From contig JAHQIY010000009.1 of NCBI GenBank assembly GCA_019054805.1, positions 2,294,001 to 2,358,000 of the forward strand: a stretch of 64,000 nt of DNA, written 5' to 3'. Shown here piece by piece: positions 34,786-45,580 of the stretch. The stretch is from Brachionus manjavacas (Eukaryota > Rotifera > Eurotatoria > Ploima > Brachionidae). A program made the translations under genes and the position numbers. The notes under the pieces were generated by a model. The model saw only the letters and a list, made by a program, of their open reading frames with translations, searched no databases and was not told the origin of the DNA. Within the stretch, counting starts at the first letter, position 1. Each line of letters begins with the position of its first letter.

Positions 34786-35018
34786 TTTATCAAATGCTTT
34801 AGAATGATTTAATATAGGTTTAATTTTTAAAATCTAAAAATAGAGAAATTTGTTAAACTAATCTTCAATAACTGAGCAAAGTTAATTCTGGTGGACATAA
34901 AAAAAATATAAACATATTAATTATAAACAAAATGTCATTTTTGTTTTCTTTTCATTGATAAAAAAAGAAATTTTTATTAAGTTTATTTAAATTTTAAAAA
35001 TAAAGAATCTAATTTTAA

Positions 35019-36990
35019 CTAGTTACATAAAGGACAAACAAAATTCTCTTTTGATTTCAATTTCACTAAAGAACAGTCAGTATGATATCTATGGCAACAA
35101 TTCGTTTTGAGTGTTGCATCTTTTACTTTCAATGTTTCACCACAGAAAGAACAATAATTTTTTAATGAATTTACTTTAAAATTACAATTCATTTCTATTC
35201 TAAATTTGCATAGGGCATCAATTGAATTCTCAAATTCTAATTTTTTTCCTGTTAATAATTGTTTTAGAAAAAAACAAACGTAAACACCACAATTTGTTGA
35301 ATCGTTTTGTATTGTGTGGTTTATTAGTTGCATTTTCCATTTCTTTTTAGCAACAAACAAAATTGATTTCATATAATTTGACCAATTATTTAATAATTGG
35401 ATTTTATTCCCATCTTTTTCACCTAAAGGATCGAGATAATATATCACACAATTGTCATTATCCACTAAAAAACAAGTCCAATGATTCATATTTTCATTAA
35501 TAAAACCGAAAATTTTTTTGAATTTCTCAAACTTTATGTTTTCAAAATATTCCTTAAGTTAGTTTTTCTTACTAATCTGAAAAAATTACTTTGTAATCCA
35601 TATTAACTTTTAAAAAACCATTGTTGAAAATTTCGGTTGAATGAAATGTATTTAACAGTAAAATATTTTCTTTAGACTTTTTAAGTTGACAACGTGCATA
35701 CGCTTCTAAGACCTTTGTTAAGAATTTTGGTTTAAAATTGTTTTTTAGAAATATAATAATTAATTCTTACATCTCCAGATAACCATTCATTATTAAGTAA
35801 TCTTTTTGCATCTTTTTTTCTTATCAAAATATTGTCAATTTTGTAGTAAAAAAAATTTTTCGTGTTAGTTCCCGAATCATAAATGTCATTGAAATAAATT
35901 AATTCATTTGTGTCCATATATTCATCATCACTAACTTTTATTTCATTTTGATTTCCTTGTACGTTTGCTACCATTTCTTAAAAAGATAAAATATTAAGGT
36001 CAATAATAAAATGCTTTATATCTTAAGTTACCTGTCTCTGATTCACTGTCCAATTCCATATCTTCGTAGAGGCCAATATCAACTAACTTAATTTTTTTTA
36101 CTAGCTCCCCAAGTTGTTTTTTGTCGAAGCTTTCATAATAATTTTGTGAAATATCATATACTTTTCTTGATAGCTTTGGAAGACTCCACTTTTCGTATGA
36201 AAATCGTTCTGTTTGATAATTCTCTTTTTTCGACTCAAAATCGACAAAATTTATATTAAAATGATCTTCATATAGACGTTTATATTCAGACTTAAGATAA
36301 AAATAATGAGGAGTAATGAATTCATTTGGACAAAATCTTTGAAACTTGTTTACTCTCTTATGTTTTCTAAACAGATTAATTTTTATATCTTGAAACCATT
36401 TTTCGACATAATTGTTTGAGAGCCTGGTTTCATTAATATTGAAGTAACTGAGCAAAATTCCACACCAAAAAGGCATTAAATGTAATTTTTTAGACAGTAT
36501 TTCAAATTGTTTGGGCACATAATAGCTGTTTTTTGTAGGTGTCTCAATCTCTTGATCAAATTCTAATAAATCATTAAAATATTTGGTGAACGGAGAATCT
36601 TTAACGTATGAAACTTCCTTGTTTTCTATAAAAACAAACTTTTTTTCATCATCATCTTCAGTAGTTTTAGTTTTCCGACAATTGTTACATGAGTGATCAA
36701 CTATTTCCACCGAATTATTCAAAACAAACGTTTTTAAAGTAATATAATTCACTTGAAATCTTTCATTTCTGTATTTGCTTGTAAAAACTATCTTCATGCA
36801 TTTAAGAATATTATTGAAAACGTTTAAACAAATCGAATTTTGTAACAGACAGAATGCACCGATAAACAAATTGTAAATTTTTTTTGCTTTTTCCCCATTC
36901 ATTATTTTTAAGGCATTTCTGGCATCGTCTTGTATATTCTTCAGAAAGTGGGTAGAACAAATTATTGGGGTAAGTGGTTATTATAAAAAA
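35019..36990 (-). CDS. Transposase C-terminal half spliced to Ulp1 (C48) protease and RING-H2 finger
   Basis: Exons about 36990-36032, 35976-35771, 35712-35590 and 35552-35019 join in phase. The first carries CSTHFLKNIQDDARN and NNYVEKWFQDIKINLFRKHK plus CPNEFITPHYFY, patterns seen at the C-terminal side of MULE/KDZ-like transposases; the upstream catalytic core is absent. The Ulp1 domain begins KIDNILIRKKDAKRLLNNEW and has the full set of catalytic residues: His in NHWTCF, Asp in YLDPLG, Gln in TIQND and Cys in TNCGVYVC. The last 45 residues are a RING-H2 finger: C-x2-C, then CCHRYHTDC, then CPLC. A SUMO-like protease joined to a potential ubiquitin or SUMO ligase finger is unusual. The protease-RING part from 35974 is intact over 286 residues. 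Confidence 0.75.
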
Positions 36991-37017
36991 AATTAAATAT
37001 TTTTAAATTTTTATTGA

Positions 37018-38086
37018 TCAATTATTCTTTCTAATTTTTTCAAAAAATTTCAAGGTCTTTTTTTTATCTCTCATGTCTGAAAAATGAACAATCTCGCTTC
37101 CTTCTAGGGGAGGGCGCTCGTGTCTTTCTTTTTGAAATTCAGGGTTAACCATAGATAAATTCTCCCAGGTCCTAAAAGTAAAAGTTAAATTATTACTTAT
37201 CAAATAATTATTTTAATAAATATTAAATTACGGCTTAAAATCTTTTCCACCAATTTTGGACCATTTTATTTTGGCCTGTTTTTTCCCCTCCTTTCTTCTG
37301 TAGCCCAAGACTTTATCGAAGTCAAAATAAATGTCATCGGGATGGACATAATCTGGCATTACCTATGAAGAAAATTATTAAAGCTAATTTTTTTTTTTTA
37401 ATTTTACTTTTGAGGAATCATTATCATTTAATTTTGAAATCGTTATGGATGATTATATTAAACTTTTTGCTTGAATTAATTCACAAGTTTCCATCAATTG
37501 AACTGGATGATTATTCGTGAATTGTTGTGTTTGATTAATTGCTGATTTAAATTCCTCAGTCTCAGAATTCAGTAACCCTACTGTATTAAATTCATTGAAT
37601 GAAGAAAATGTTCTATTTTCGCTATAAATTGATGCTTCCTTTAAAAATCAAAGAATTCTAAAAAATTTTATTTATTTAATTATTTTACCTCTTTTTCAAG
37701 CTCTTTGTGCTTAAATTTCAAAACATTATTTAGAGCTCCGGTATCATATTCTTTAAGATGGAATGTATGTTGACCATCAAATTGAACCCAGAAATTAATC
37801 AAACCCCTGTTTCTCGAATCTTCCATTTCTTTCTCTTCAATGGAAAATTTCAATCCCCTCGCTAAAAATAAATGTATAAATCGCTTAACCATTTTAAAAA
37901 AAAAAAACCTTTCATTAATGATTTATACTGTTGAAAATTCTTCTTTCCAATGTTAAATATTTTATCGTATTCATGAAAAGCTTTCCTGTAAAGCTGACGG
38001 ATGTCTCTTTTCACAAATTTTGCTGGGCCTATTGACTTTCTTGATGAAATAGAAGATGATTTTCTTGTTTGATCATTTGTATCCAT
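37018..38086 (-). CDS. Chromodomain-like ORF, N-terminal part of the giant-transposon gene set
   Basis: Exons 38086-37914, about 37866-37690, 37640-37410, 37372-37230 and 37172-37018 join mostly at GT/AG sites in phase. The N-terminus is basic and Ser-rich (MDTNDQTRKSSSISSRKS). A later exon reads FDFDKVLGYRRKEGKKQAKI, KWSKIGG, then TWENLSMVNPEF, which fits a chromodomain (beta strands, then W-E-x-x-x-N). There is an in-frame TAA in the third exon (near 37460) and a final stop at 37018. It was probably the front of the transposase gene, now cut off from the 36990-36032 exon by loss of the core. Confidence 0.5.
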
Positions 38087-38220
38087 ATTAAAAAAGTTAT
38101 AAAAACACTTTCTTTTTCTAAAAAGAATTTAAAAAAGATAAAAAAATAATTCTAGTCACTCAAGTTGAACATATATACAAAGAAAGGTAAAATGGACCTA
38201 AAATTAAACTAAAAGAATAA

Positions 38221-38690
38221 ATGGACGCCTCGTCACTCAAGTTGTCCATAAGGAAATAAAAGAATAAATGGACGCCTCGTCACTCAAGTTGTCCATAAGG
38301 AAATAAAGGAATAAATTGACGCCTCGTCACTCAAGTTGTCCATAAGGAAATAAAAGAATAAATGGACGACTCGTCACTCAAGTTGTCCATAAGGAAATAA
38401 AGGAATAAATGGACGCCTCGTCACTCAAGTTGTCCATAAGGAAATAAAGGAATAAATGGACGCCTCGTCACTCAAGTTGTCCATAAGGAAATAAAAGAAT
38501 AAATGGACGACTCGTCACTCAAGTTGTCCATAAGGAAATAAAAGAATAAATGGACGACTCGTCACTCAAGTTGTCCATAAGGAAATAAAGGAATAAATGG
38601 ACGCCTCGTCACTCAAGTTGTCCATAAGGAAATAAAAGAATAAATGGACGCCTCGTCACTCAAGTTGTCCATAAGGAAATAAAAGAATAA
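38221..38690. repeat. Minisatellite, ten 47-bp units
   Basis: The unit is about AAATGGACGCCTCGTCACTC, then AAGTTGTCCATAAGG and AATAAAAGAAT. Only three positions vary (GCC/GAC, AAAG/AAGG, ATGG/TTGG). Each unit holds a 6-bp inverted pair ATGGAC...GTCCAT. A diverged precursor (TCACTCAAGTTGAACAT) lies at about 38158, next to the chromo-like gene start, so the array grew in place within the transposon, upstream of its genes. Confidence 0.97.
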
Positions 38691-39174
38691 AAATTTTATC
38701 CGTTTCTGGATTACTGGAATCATAAATAAATTTTATAAATATTTTATTTTGAGAATTTTACTCCTCATAATTATAAATTTGATTTTTCCTTGGTTTATCT
38801 TTTACACAAAAAGCTGAAATCAACCAAGGTCTTAAAAATTGTCTAAGCAAAAAGAATTTTAAAAATAAGTAATTTAAAAATAGGTAAATAATTTTACTTA
38901 AAATATTTAAATTAAAATTGCAATAAAAAATTTAGGGATATGAATTTATTAATAATAAATTAAAACACAAGCTTTTTTTCTTATCTTAAAATTCTGATAG
39001 TGTGACCAGGAAAAATAAAATAAATTTTAAGTAATATTTTAATGGTTAATTATTTAATGGTTTTACCATTTATAAGCCGAATTGATACATTTTTGCATTG
39101 AATCGGTGGCATCAAAAATTTGAGTTTATTTTGATGCCACCGATCATGTTTTGTTTAGAACTAGTATAAATTCT

Positions 39175-40145
39175 GATTGATCAATGTTTCATCTATTTTT
39201 GTTGATGGGATCTTTGAGGTATCCTATTTGGCTTTGCTGATTTTTGTACAGAATACAAAGGTGTTCGCAGTTGGAAGTGAGACAGGGATTTTGTTCTTGA
39301 GGTTGTAGCAGCTCGTGGACCACTTTTACAGTCAGGGCTCGTGATTATATGTCAGCAATGGTTGTTTTATTTTTTGGACTCAGTCGGTCTAATTTAAGAA
39401 CTTTATTGTGTCCACGGTCAAGCCAAAAAATGTTATGCTCGAAAAAGGCCAAGCTGTGTGGATGATGAAGCATCAAATCGTTGCTGATTACTTCAACATG
39501 GTTGTTTCCATTGTAGTCACAAGACTCGATGTTGTCAAGATGTGCATCCGCAAAATAAATACGTTCTTGTACCATATCAATAGCAAGACCATTTGGCCAG
39601 TAAAGTTTGGTCGAAATCAAAACAGTCCGGTTTGTACCAACCATGCTTGCTCGTTCTATCCGCGGATACTTGCCCCAATCTGTACAAAATATAAGCCTAT
39701 GTTCAAATCTTGGGTCCAGAACTACACCCCTTGGATTTGCCCAAAAAATTCTTCCAGTACGATTGTGAAAATCAAAAGCAGTAACTGATTGCATCAGACT
39801 AGACTTTTGAACAGAGGTCAGAACAGTTCCCTCAATGTTCGAAATGATCAAATTTGAACCATTTGTGATGTAAATTTTGGCAAATTGTCTTGTCAATGCT
39901 TTGCATGTTTTACCTGATCTTGAATAACCTGGCTCACATGCACAATAATATCCACCTGCAAAATTAGTACACTTTTGACTTCAACTAGACTCTACACTAC
40001 ACTCATCAATTATAATTTTATAATTGGTCAAATTGGAAGTCTGAAAGCCTAGAGGACAGAAACAAAGGGATCCAATAGGAGATTGATGACAGTAATGGGA
40101 ACAGCCTCCATTTGAACTGAACAGTTATCTCTACCACAAAATGAA
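39175..40145 (-). pseudogene. LRP/LDL-receptor gene fragment captured by the giant transposon
   Basis: The minus strand reads an EGF pair (CSNGGCSHYCHQ; CTNFAGGYYCACEPGYSR), then YWTD propeller repeats (ASMVGTNRTVLIST, PNGLAIDMVQERIYFADAHL, NIESCDYNGNNH), then a closing EGF (LLQPQEQNPC, NCEHLC), as in LRP proteins. In-frame stops (TGA after VESS, TAA after TIAD) and a frame change at the upstream end show it is not functional. No intron interrupts about 900 bp, although host genes here are intron-rich. It lies between the minisatellite and the right inverted repeat. Confidence 0.8.
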
Positions 40146-40456
40146 CATTTTCTATCAAATAGTTTTTTGATCTCAAATAACATGTGTTTTAAAAATTTAT
40201 TGCAAAATTAAATATTTTAAAAGTCTGTTTTAAAGAAGACAAAAAAAGTGCAACTTTTTTTAATTGATTAAAATGATAAGTTGATCAATATATAAAAAAA
40301 ATATAATTTTGAAAATAATAAAACATAATGTACAAGATTTGTACATTTTTGTACAAACATTAATTTCAAATTAAATTGAGCAGTAAATTTAGTTTTATTA
40401 TTTTTCGACTAAAAATTTGGAATATTTTTAAAAATGTACTAAAATTTCACATTGCC

Positions 40457-40464
40457 TTTTATTC
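40457..40464. repeat. Target-site duplication (right) of the giant transposon
   Basis: TTTTATTC follows CATTGCC directly and is the pair of 30495-30502. Confidence 0.9.
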
Positions 40465-41666
40465 CACCAACTCTAACAAGTAGATAACTAAAAAAATTTG
40501 ATTTTAAAGCTTTAATTAATTGAGCATAAATTTTGCTAGATATTCTCCAACCGGCTGACGTTTGTTGGTTTAAGTTGTTAAAAAATAAATATAAACCTTT
40601 TTGGAACCACTGGTTTGTAAATGAGCCAAAATATTTTAAAATTTATGGTAATATAGCAGGGCCCGGATATGACAAAATGACAAAATGGATTACTGCTGGT
40701 TGGGTTGAGTTGAGTCCTGATTACATAAAAGAATCGTTTAAGTTTTGTGGAATCGGTTGTCGTAATCCATATGAATATCATTCAGAGCTTAAAAATATCT
40801 TTATTACTGAGACTGTTCCTAGAACATCTACTGTTGATTTTAGAATAGATGACGACGAGTTTAATGATATCTTTGACTCTTTCAATGATGAGGAAGGTGG
40901 AGAAGAAGATGAGCAAGATGAAGATATTAGTGATAGTGATTCTTCTTTTGAAGAAAGCGTTGAATATGATGAGGGGGAATCTTATTATCAATCAGAAACA
41001 TCTATTGATTCTGATACGAACAATATAGAAGATGTAATTACTCCTCGTTTAAAGAAGAAAAAAATCAAAAGTGGATACACCAGGATTGTTGAAATAGAAA
41101 AGTCATTAATTGGGTCGTCACCATAAACTCAGCCATCTTCATCTACAACAGCTGCCACTACATCTTCCAAAACTGGTAAAAGTACCACTAATAGACCATC
41201 ATCTCAGCGAGCAATGCCAAAAGCAGCTCCCGCTAAACCTTCAAAGACTGATGGGAAAGCTAACAAAAAGCTATCAGCATCAAGAACAGTTAGTAAGCCT
41301 AGTACGAAAATCGCCACTAAACCAGCAGCTTCTAAATTAGTCGCCCCTAAATCCTTAACTATTTGTCTAAGATCTTCTACTAAGCCACAAACTACATCAA
41401 AAGAAGCTGTAACTAAATCTTCAACTCCTGGTCGAAAAAACAATTCTAAACAAAACACTGAACCAGCACCCAAAACAGCAGATATTTTTGATTCAGAATC
41501 AAAACTTTGCTTTGAATGTAGATGTAGTTTTAAACAAAGTAAACATCAAAATGAATGGCTTTCGTGTGAAAACTGTAATAATTGGGTCTGTGGTGAGTGC
41601 TGGTCAAGAGGCTTAAAGCCTAATGACTCATTCTATTGTAAAAATTGTAGTAAGTTTAACTTTTAA
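40465..41666 (+). pseudogene. pogo-like transposase, 3' half, with intron, acidic linker and cysteine-rich finger
   Basis: It continues the 29391-30502 frame: CCACCAACTCTAACAA, then a 60-bp phase-1 intron (40480-40539), then ILQPADVCWFKLLKNKYKPF, the end of the DDE core seen in pogo/Tigger transposases. Then come an acidic stretch (40850-41020), a Ser/Thr/Lys/Pro-rich linker and a C-terminal finger with eight cysteines (CFEC, SCENC, WVCGEC, CKNC), close to a PHD finger with Cys in place of His. One in-frame TAA (41124-41126) separates the acidic part from the linker; the frame is the same on both sides. Confidence 0.82.
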
Positions 41667-42087
41667 AATTCAACTTAAATGTGGTCCAACTTTTTTTTGC
41701 TCGTTCCAAGATTTGTTAACTTCATTCGTTCTTGTTTTTTTAGACTTAATAAGATTCCAATTTATTATGAATTTTTGTACATTCTTTACTTGTTTTAAAA
41801 ACTATAATACATTAAAAAATTCAATTTAATTCAAATAAAATATATTTTTCGTAAAAAAACTTTTATCTTAAATTATTTATTATAAATAATGTGTCAATTA
41901 AATGAGTCAAAAACATGTCACTAAACCAGAGCAATATTTTCATAAAAAATAGCAAATTTATGCATATTTGCTTTTTGTTGCATGTCACTAAAAGCGAATA
42001 TTTCAATTTTAAAAATCAGTGTTCACTCAAATATGACATGTCATATTTATCGGACCATTACGTTATTTGCAAAAATAAGATATTAAT

Positions 42088-45000
42088 TAAATAAATTTTT
42101 CAATTTTTTTTACAAATTAAATATGAGCAGGTAAGAGTTTAGTTAAATATTAATTAGGAACCAAATTGGAATATTTTCTAAATTTAAGAAAATTTAATGA
42201 TGAGTATCATTTCAAAAATGCGTAGGGCTAAAATTTAACTTTTTTCTTCCAAGTCAAAATTTGAAAATTAATTAAAATTAAATTTATTGTTTAAAACACC
42301 AAAAAAAAATTTAAAAGTTAATACTTTAATTTTCTTAAAAAAATTGATTCTTATGATTTTTGTTTATACGTATATTTAATTATATGATCAGCTTTTTTCG
42401 GCTTTTTAGTGATATTTTTCTTGAGAAAAATGTTCATCACATCATTGAAAATTATTAGTGCACCTAGTGACACCAAAAACGCAATACTGATTATAGTGCT
42501 CGTCTTAATAATTGTTTGAATAAAGACTAATTCTTTATTCTTAATTTCACACTCTGATCCTGAATAATGCTTAAGGCACCGGCATTCGGGATAGCCAGTT
42601 GCATTAACTCTACAATAACCATTTTTTGAACAAGTCTTATTCTCACACAAATTTATCTCTTTTTCACAATGTTGACCGTAGAAATTTTGGCTGCACAAAC
42701 AAACATAGTCATACTTAATTTGGTCTTTTCCATTTTGAAAGTTTACCAAGTCAAGACATGTACTGTTGTTAACACACAATTTAGCATTGCTACAGGGCTT
42801 TTTATTTTTCTCACAAGATTTTCCGAAATGGTCTGTTTCACACATACACTCATATCTTTGAATGTGATTTTTTTTGCATGTACCATGATTGGAACAATTG
42901 GCCAAACAGCCTGATATGTCATAATCTATTGTTGAAATTAAATTTGCAAATTTTTCTGAATTTAAGCTTAAAAATTCTTCCGGATCCGACTTGCTTAAAT
43001 TTTTTGCTTCAGTGGTTTGGCTATCACTTGAAGAAGAAGTGGATGAGATCAGATCGAAGAATTCCAATTTTTGATTTGAATAACTTGATAAATTTTCAAT
43101 TGGAGAAGTTGTTTCTTGTGCATCGAGAATTGTTGTAGAAACAGTTTCTATGTAAAAAAAAATTTAATAAAAAATCAATCTTTAAAATGCTACACTTTTT
43201 AGGAAAAATAATTAGCAAAAAAAAAGTATAATAATGCGAACTCTAATTATTTCAATTTTTTATTTACCTTTTATTAGAAATATTTTACCACAATTATCTT
43301 TGACTTCATTTTTATAGTAATTTCCACAATAACATATCCTAATAAAAGTAATTTAAAAGATGATAAAAATTTTTTTTGTCAATTATTACTTATTTATGAA
43401 TTGGGCAAGTTTAAAATTTATTTTAAAGCAAAAATTAATGCACTGTAGTTCATCTAAAAATCTTGGCGAAATAACTTGGTGCAAAAATGTAAAATTGCAG
43501 ACTTGTTCTTCGAAATAATTTTTCCCATTTGAAATTAGTTCTTGTGGAATTTCTAAAATAAAATTTTAAATCAAACCAAAATTTAAAAATACAAAATTAT
43601 TTAACCATTTATTGTGTATTGATCTGCTTTTTGAATGTTTCCATTATAGTGTCCATCTACACTGGCTTCTAAGCCGCAATTAATAGAATTTGAACTTGAA
43701 AAGTTTGAATAAAAATTTTTTAAGCAAAAACATTTTGTCATCATAGAAGCTAAAATGCTGGAATTCATGAGTTTGCAAAAAATTGCACATTTAAAAGCCG
43801 AATTATTCTTGAAATCAATAAAAATTTCCTTAAAAGCAGGATCAAAATGGACACATCCAGAATGGTTAAGATAAAATCTTTTCATGTTTGTTTCCAATTC
43901 TTTATGATTGACTTTAAAGACACTTTTAGATAATAATCAGATCCACCCTCTCCGCCAAGTTCCCTGTAGTCACAATTTGAATTGCTGTAATCAATTTCTA
44001 TTATTTTGTATTTTTCGTCCGAGCAATAGCACTCGGCTGAAGATAAACTTGAGAAAATAAAAAAATAAAATTTCGAAATGATTTACCATATTAATTAAAC
44101 AATTCATTTTATTTTAAAATTATTTAAAATTATAATTGTTTTTTATTATTATTCATACTGTTAAATATTAATCCTAAAATAATCACCTGTTTCGAAAATG
44201 GCTTCTGTAAAATGATTTATCTCTACAGGCTTCTAAACACTTTAAATTTGTATTTTGTGTAAGCATCTCCAAACCTGTTTTATTTACTGTTGTACACTCT
44301 GAAAACATTCCATAATAATACGAAGCTTTTAATTTAATTTTTAAATTTTTTTTACTTTTTATTGAAAAAAAATTTAAAGTTTACCTGGATCAGAAATATA
44401 AACTGAAAAAGGATAATAAACTTTTCCTCCACAAAATTCACTGATATTACCCGGACATTTAAGATCACAATTATTGGCTTTATTGTACGATCCAAATGAA
44501 TTTCCACAAGAGCATTGATATTGATTGTAAGTTGCGGAAAAGTTAAATCCAAAATTTGAACAAACAATTTGGCACATCTCGTTGGTCATTTTGTTCTTAT
44601 TCACAAAAACGAGATCATTTATTTCATAAGGAATTGTGTCATAATAACAACCTTGATAGTCATTCTCATGATCAATTTCTAATGAGCTTCTTGTGACTTT
44701 TTTTTTTAAAGCTCAGTAAATTAGTTAACTAGAAAAATTTTGAAAAAGTGCTTACCTTCAATAAAAGCGGTATTATTAAATGGTATCTGTTGAAATGCTG
44801 AAAAAATTCTAAATTTTCCTGTTCTTTTGAATGTTTTGTTGACTTGAAGCAAACAATTTAAAGCAAGCGAATACTGGCGAACATCAGAATCCCCAAAATC
44901 TACCAAAAGCGTATAATTGAAATCAAAGTGCTGATCTGAGGTAACATTTATTAGACAACTAATTTCTAGATATTTTTCGCAGGTTTTAGGGCACATTAAA

Positions 45001-45580
45001 TCAAATTTTAAATCTTTATCAATTAGTGAAATTAATATTAATTACAAAAATTTAAAATAAAATACTGATTATTTGATGGACACTATTTCTAAAATAGCCA
45101 CCACATGTTTGGTTATGATTACCATTGCATTTCATGTCACAATTTAGCTCATCATCTTGATTGTTTTTATCAAGTGAATTAGAACAAGTGCATAATGTTC
45201 TGAATAAGGAAGAAAATTTTTATCAATTTTATTTATTAACAAATGAAGCTGTGAGAATGCATTTTTTTAAAAAAAGTATTTAAAATAATTTAATTTAATA
45301 AATGGACTATTTATCTTAAATTTGTTTTTTGACATAAGTTTGTTTTATTAAATTTAATTATTTAAAATAATTTGTTTAATTTTACAGTAAACTTAAATGC
45401 ATAAAAAATTTTTAAATTTGAAAAAAAAAAGTCGAAGAGTCCCTATTTTATTATTTTTTTAAAAATTTTGAGTGATCGAATTTTTATGTCAATTAACACA
45501 TATCCAAATTTCAAATTGATTTGAGCAAAGCAATTGAAAAGCTTCTATTTTTAAAAAATAACAAATTTTCCTTGGATAAT
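42088..45580 (-). repeat. Segmental duplication, copy B
   Basis: It is the partner of 18823-21990. Differences are scattered single bases and short A/T-run changes, apart from the 355 bp missing from copy A. It spans the last nine exons of gene B. Confidence 0.92.
42351..45199 (-). CDS. Gene B exons 15-22: WSC6 second half to C-terminus
   Basis: WSC6 second half (CTCSNSL; CGG), PKD-3, WSC7 as one uninterrupted exon (YQGCYYD to CGG), WSC8 and WSC9, WSC10, then stalk, three EGF domains, membrane helix (TSTIISIAFLVSLGALIIF) and a Lys-rich tail. WSC7 is split by an intron in gene 1 but not here. The 43924-43927 T run causes the one frame problem. Confidence 0.85.

Larger units (their letters stand above)
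30503..40456 (-). mobile_element. Giant Ulp1-RING DNA transposon, 9954 bp, with TIRs and 8-bp TSD
   Basis: The left end starts GGCAATGTGAAA and the inverse of the right end starts with the same 12 bases; both then have GTACA at the same spacing. Both subterminal regions carry several TGTACAAAA-type motifs (30517, 30531, 30603; inverted at about 40330-40360). The 8-bp duplication TTTTATTC flanks it. Removing the element and one repeat restores the pogo frame (VFI-PPTLTN-ILQPADVCWF), which is strong proof of the boundaries. The cargo on the minus strand is listed separately. An 8-bp duplication fits hAT, P or KDZ/Zisupton better than Mutator (9-11 bp), although the C-terminal transposase motifs look MULE/KDZ-like. 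The transposase core is incomplete, so this copy is probably not autonomous. No polymerase, ATPase or capsid gene is present, so it is not a Polinton. Confidence 0.88.

Noticed and set aside
38221-38690. CRISPR-like array
   Set aside because: The 47-bp units are contiguous with no unique spacers; it is a minisatellite in animal DNA.
39408-39788. 126-codon plus-strand ORF
   Set aside because: It is the shadow of the LRP-like sequence on the other strand; only the minus strand has EGF and YWTD motifs.
30503-40456. Polinton or other virus-like element, suggested by the Ulp1-type protease
   Set aside because: No DNA polymerase B, integrase, packaging ATPase or capsid-like ORF was seen; the transposase-type C-terminal motifs and 8-bp target duplication fit a cut-and-paste transposon.
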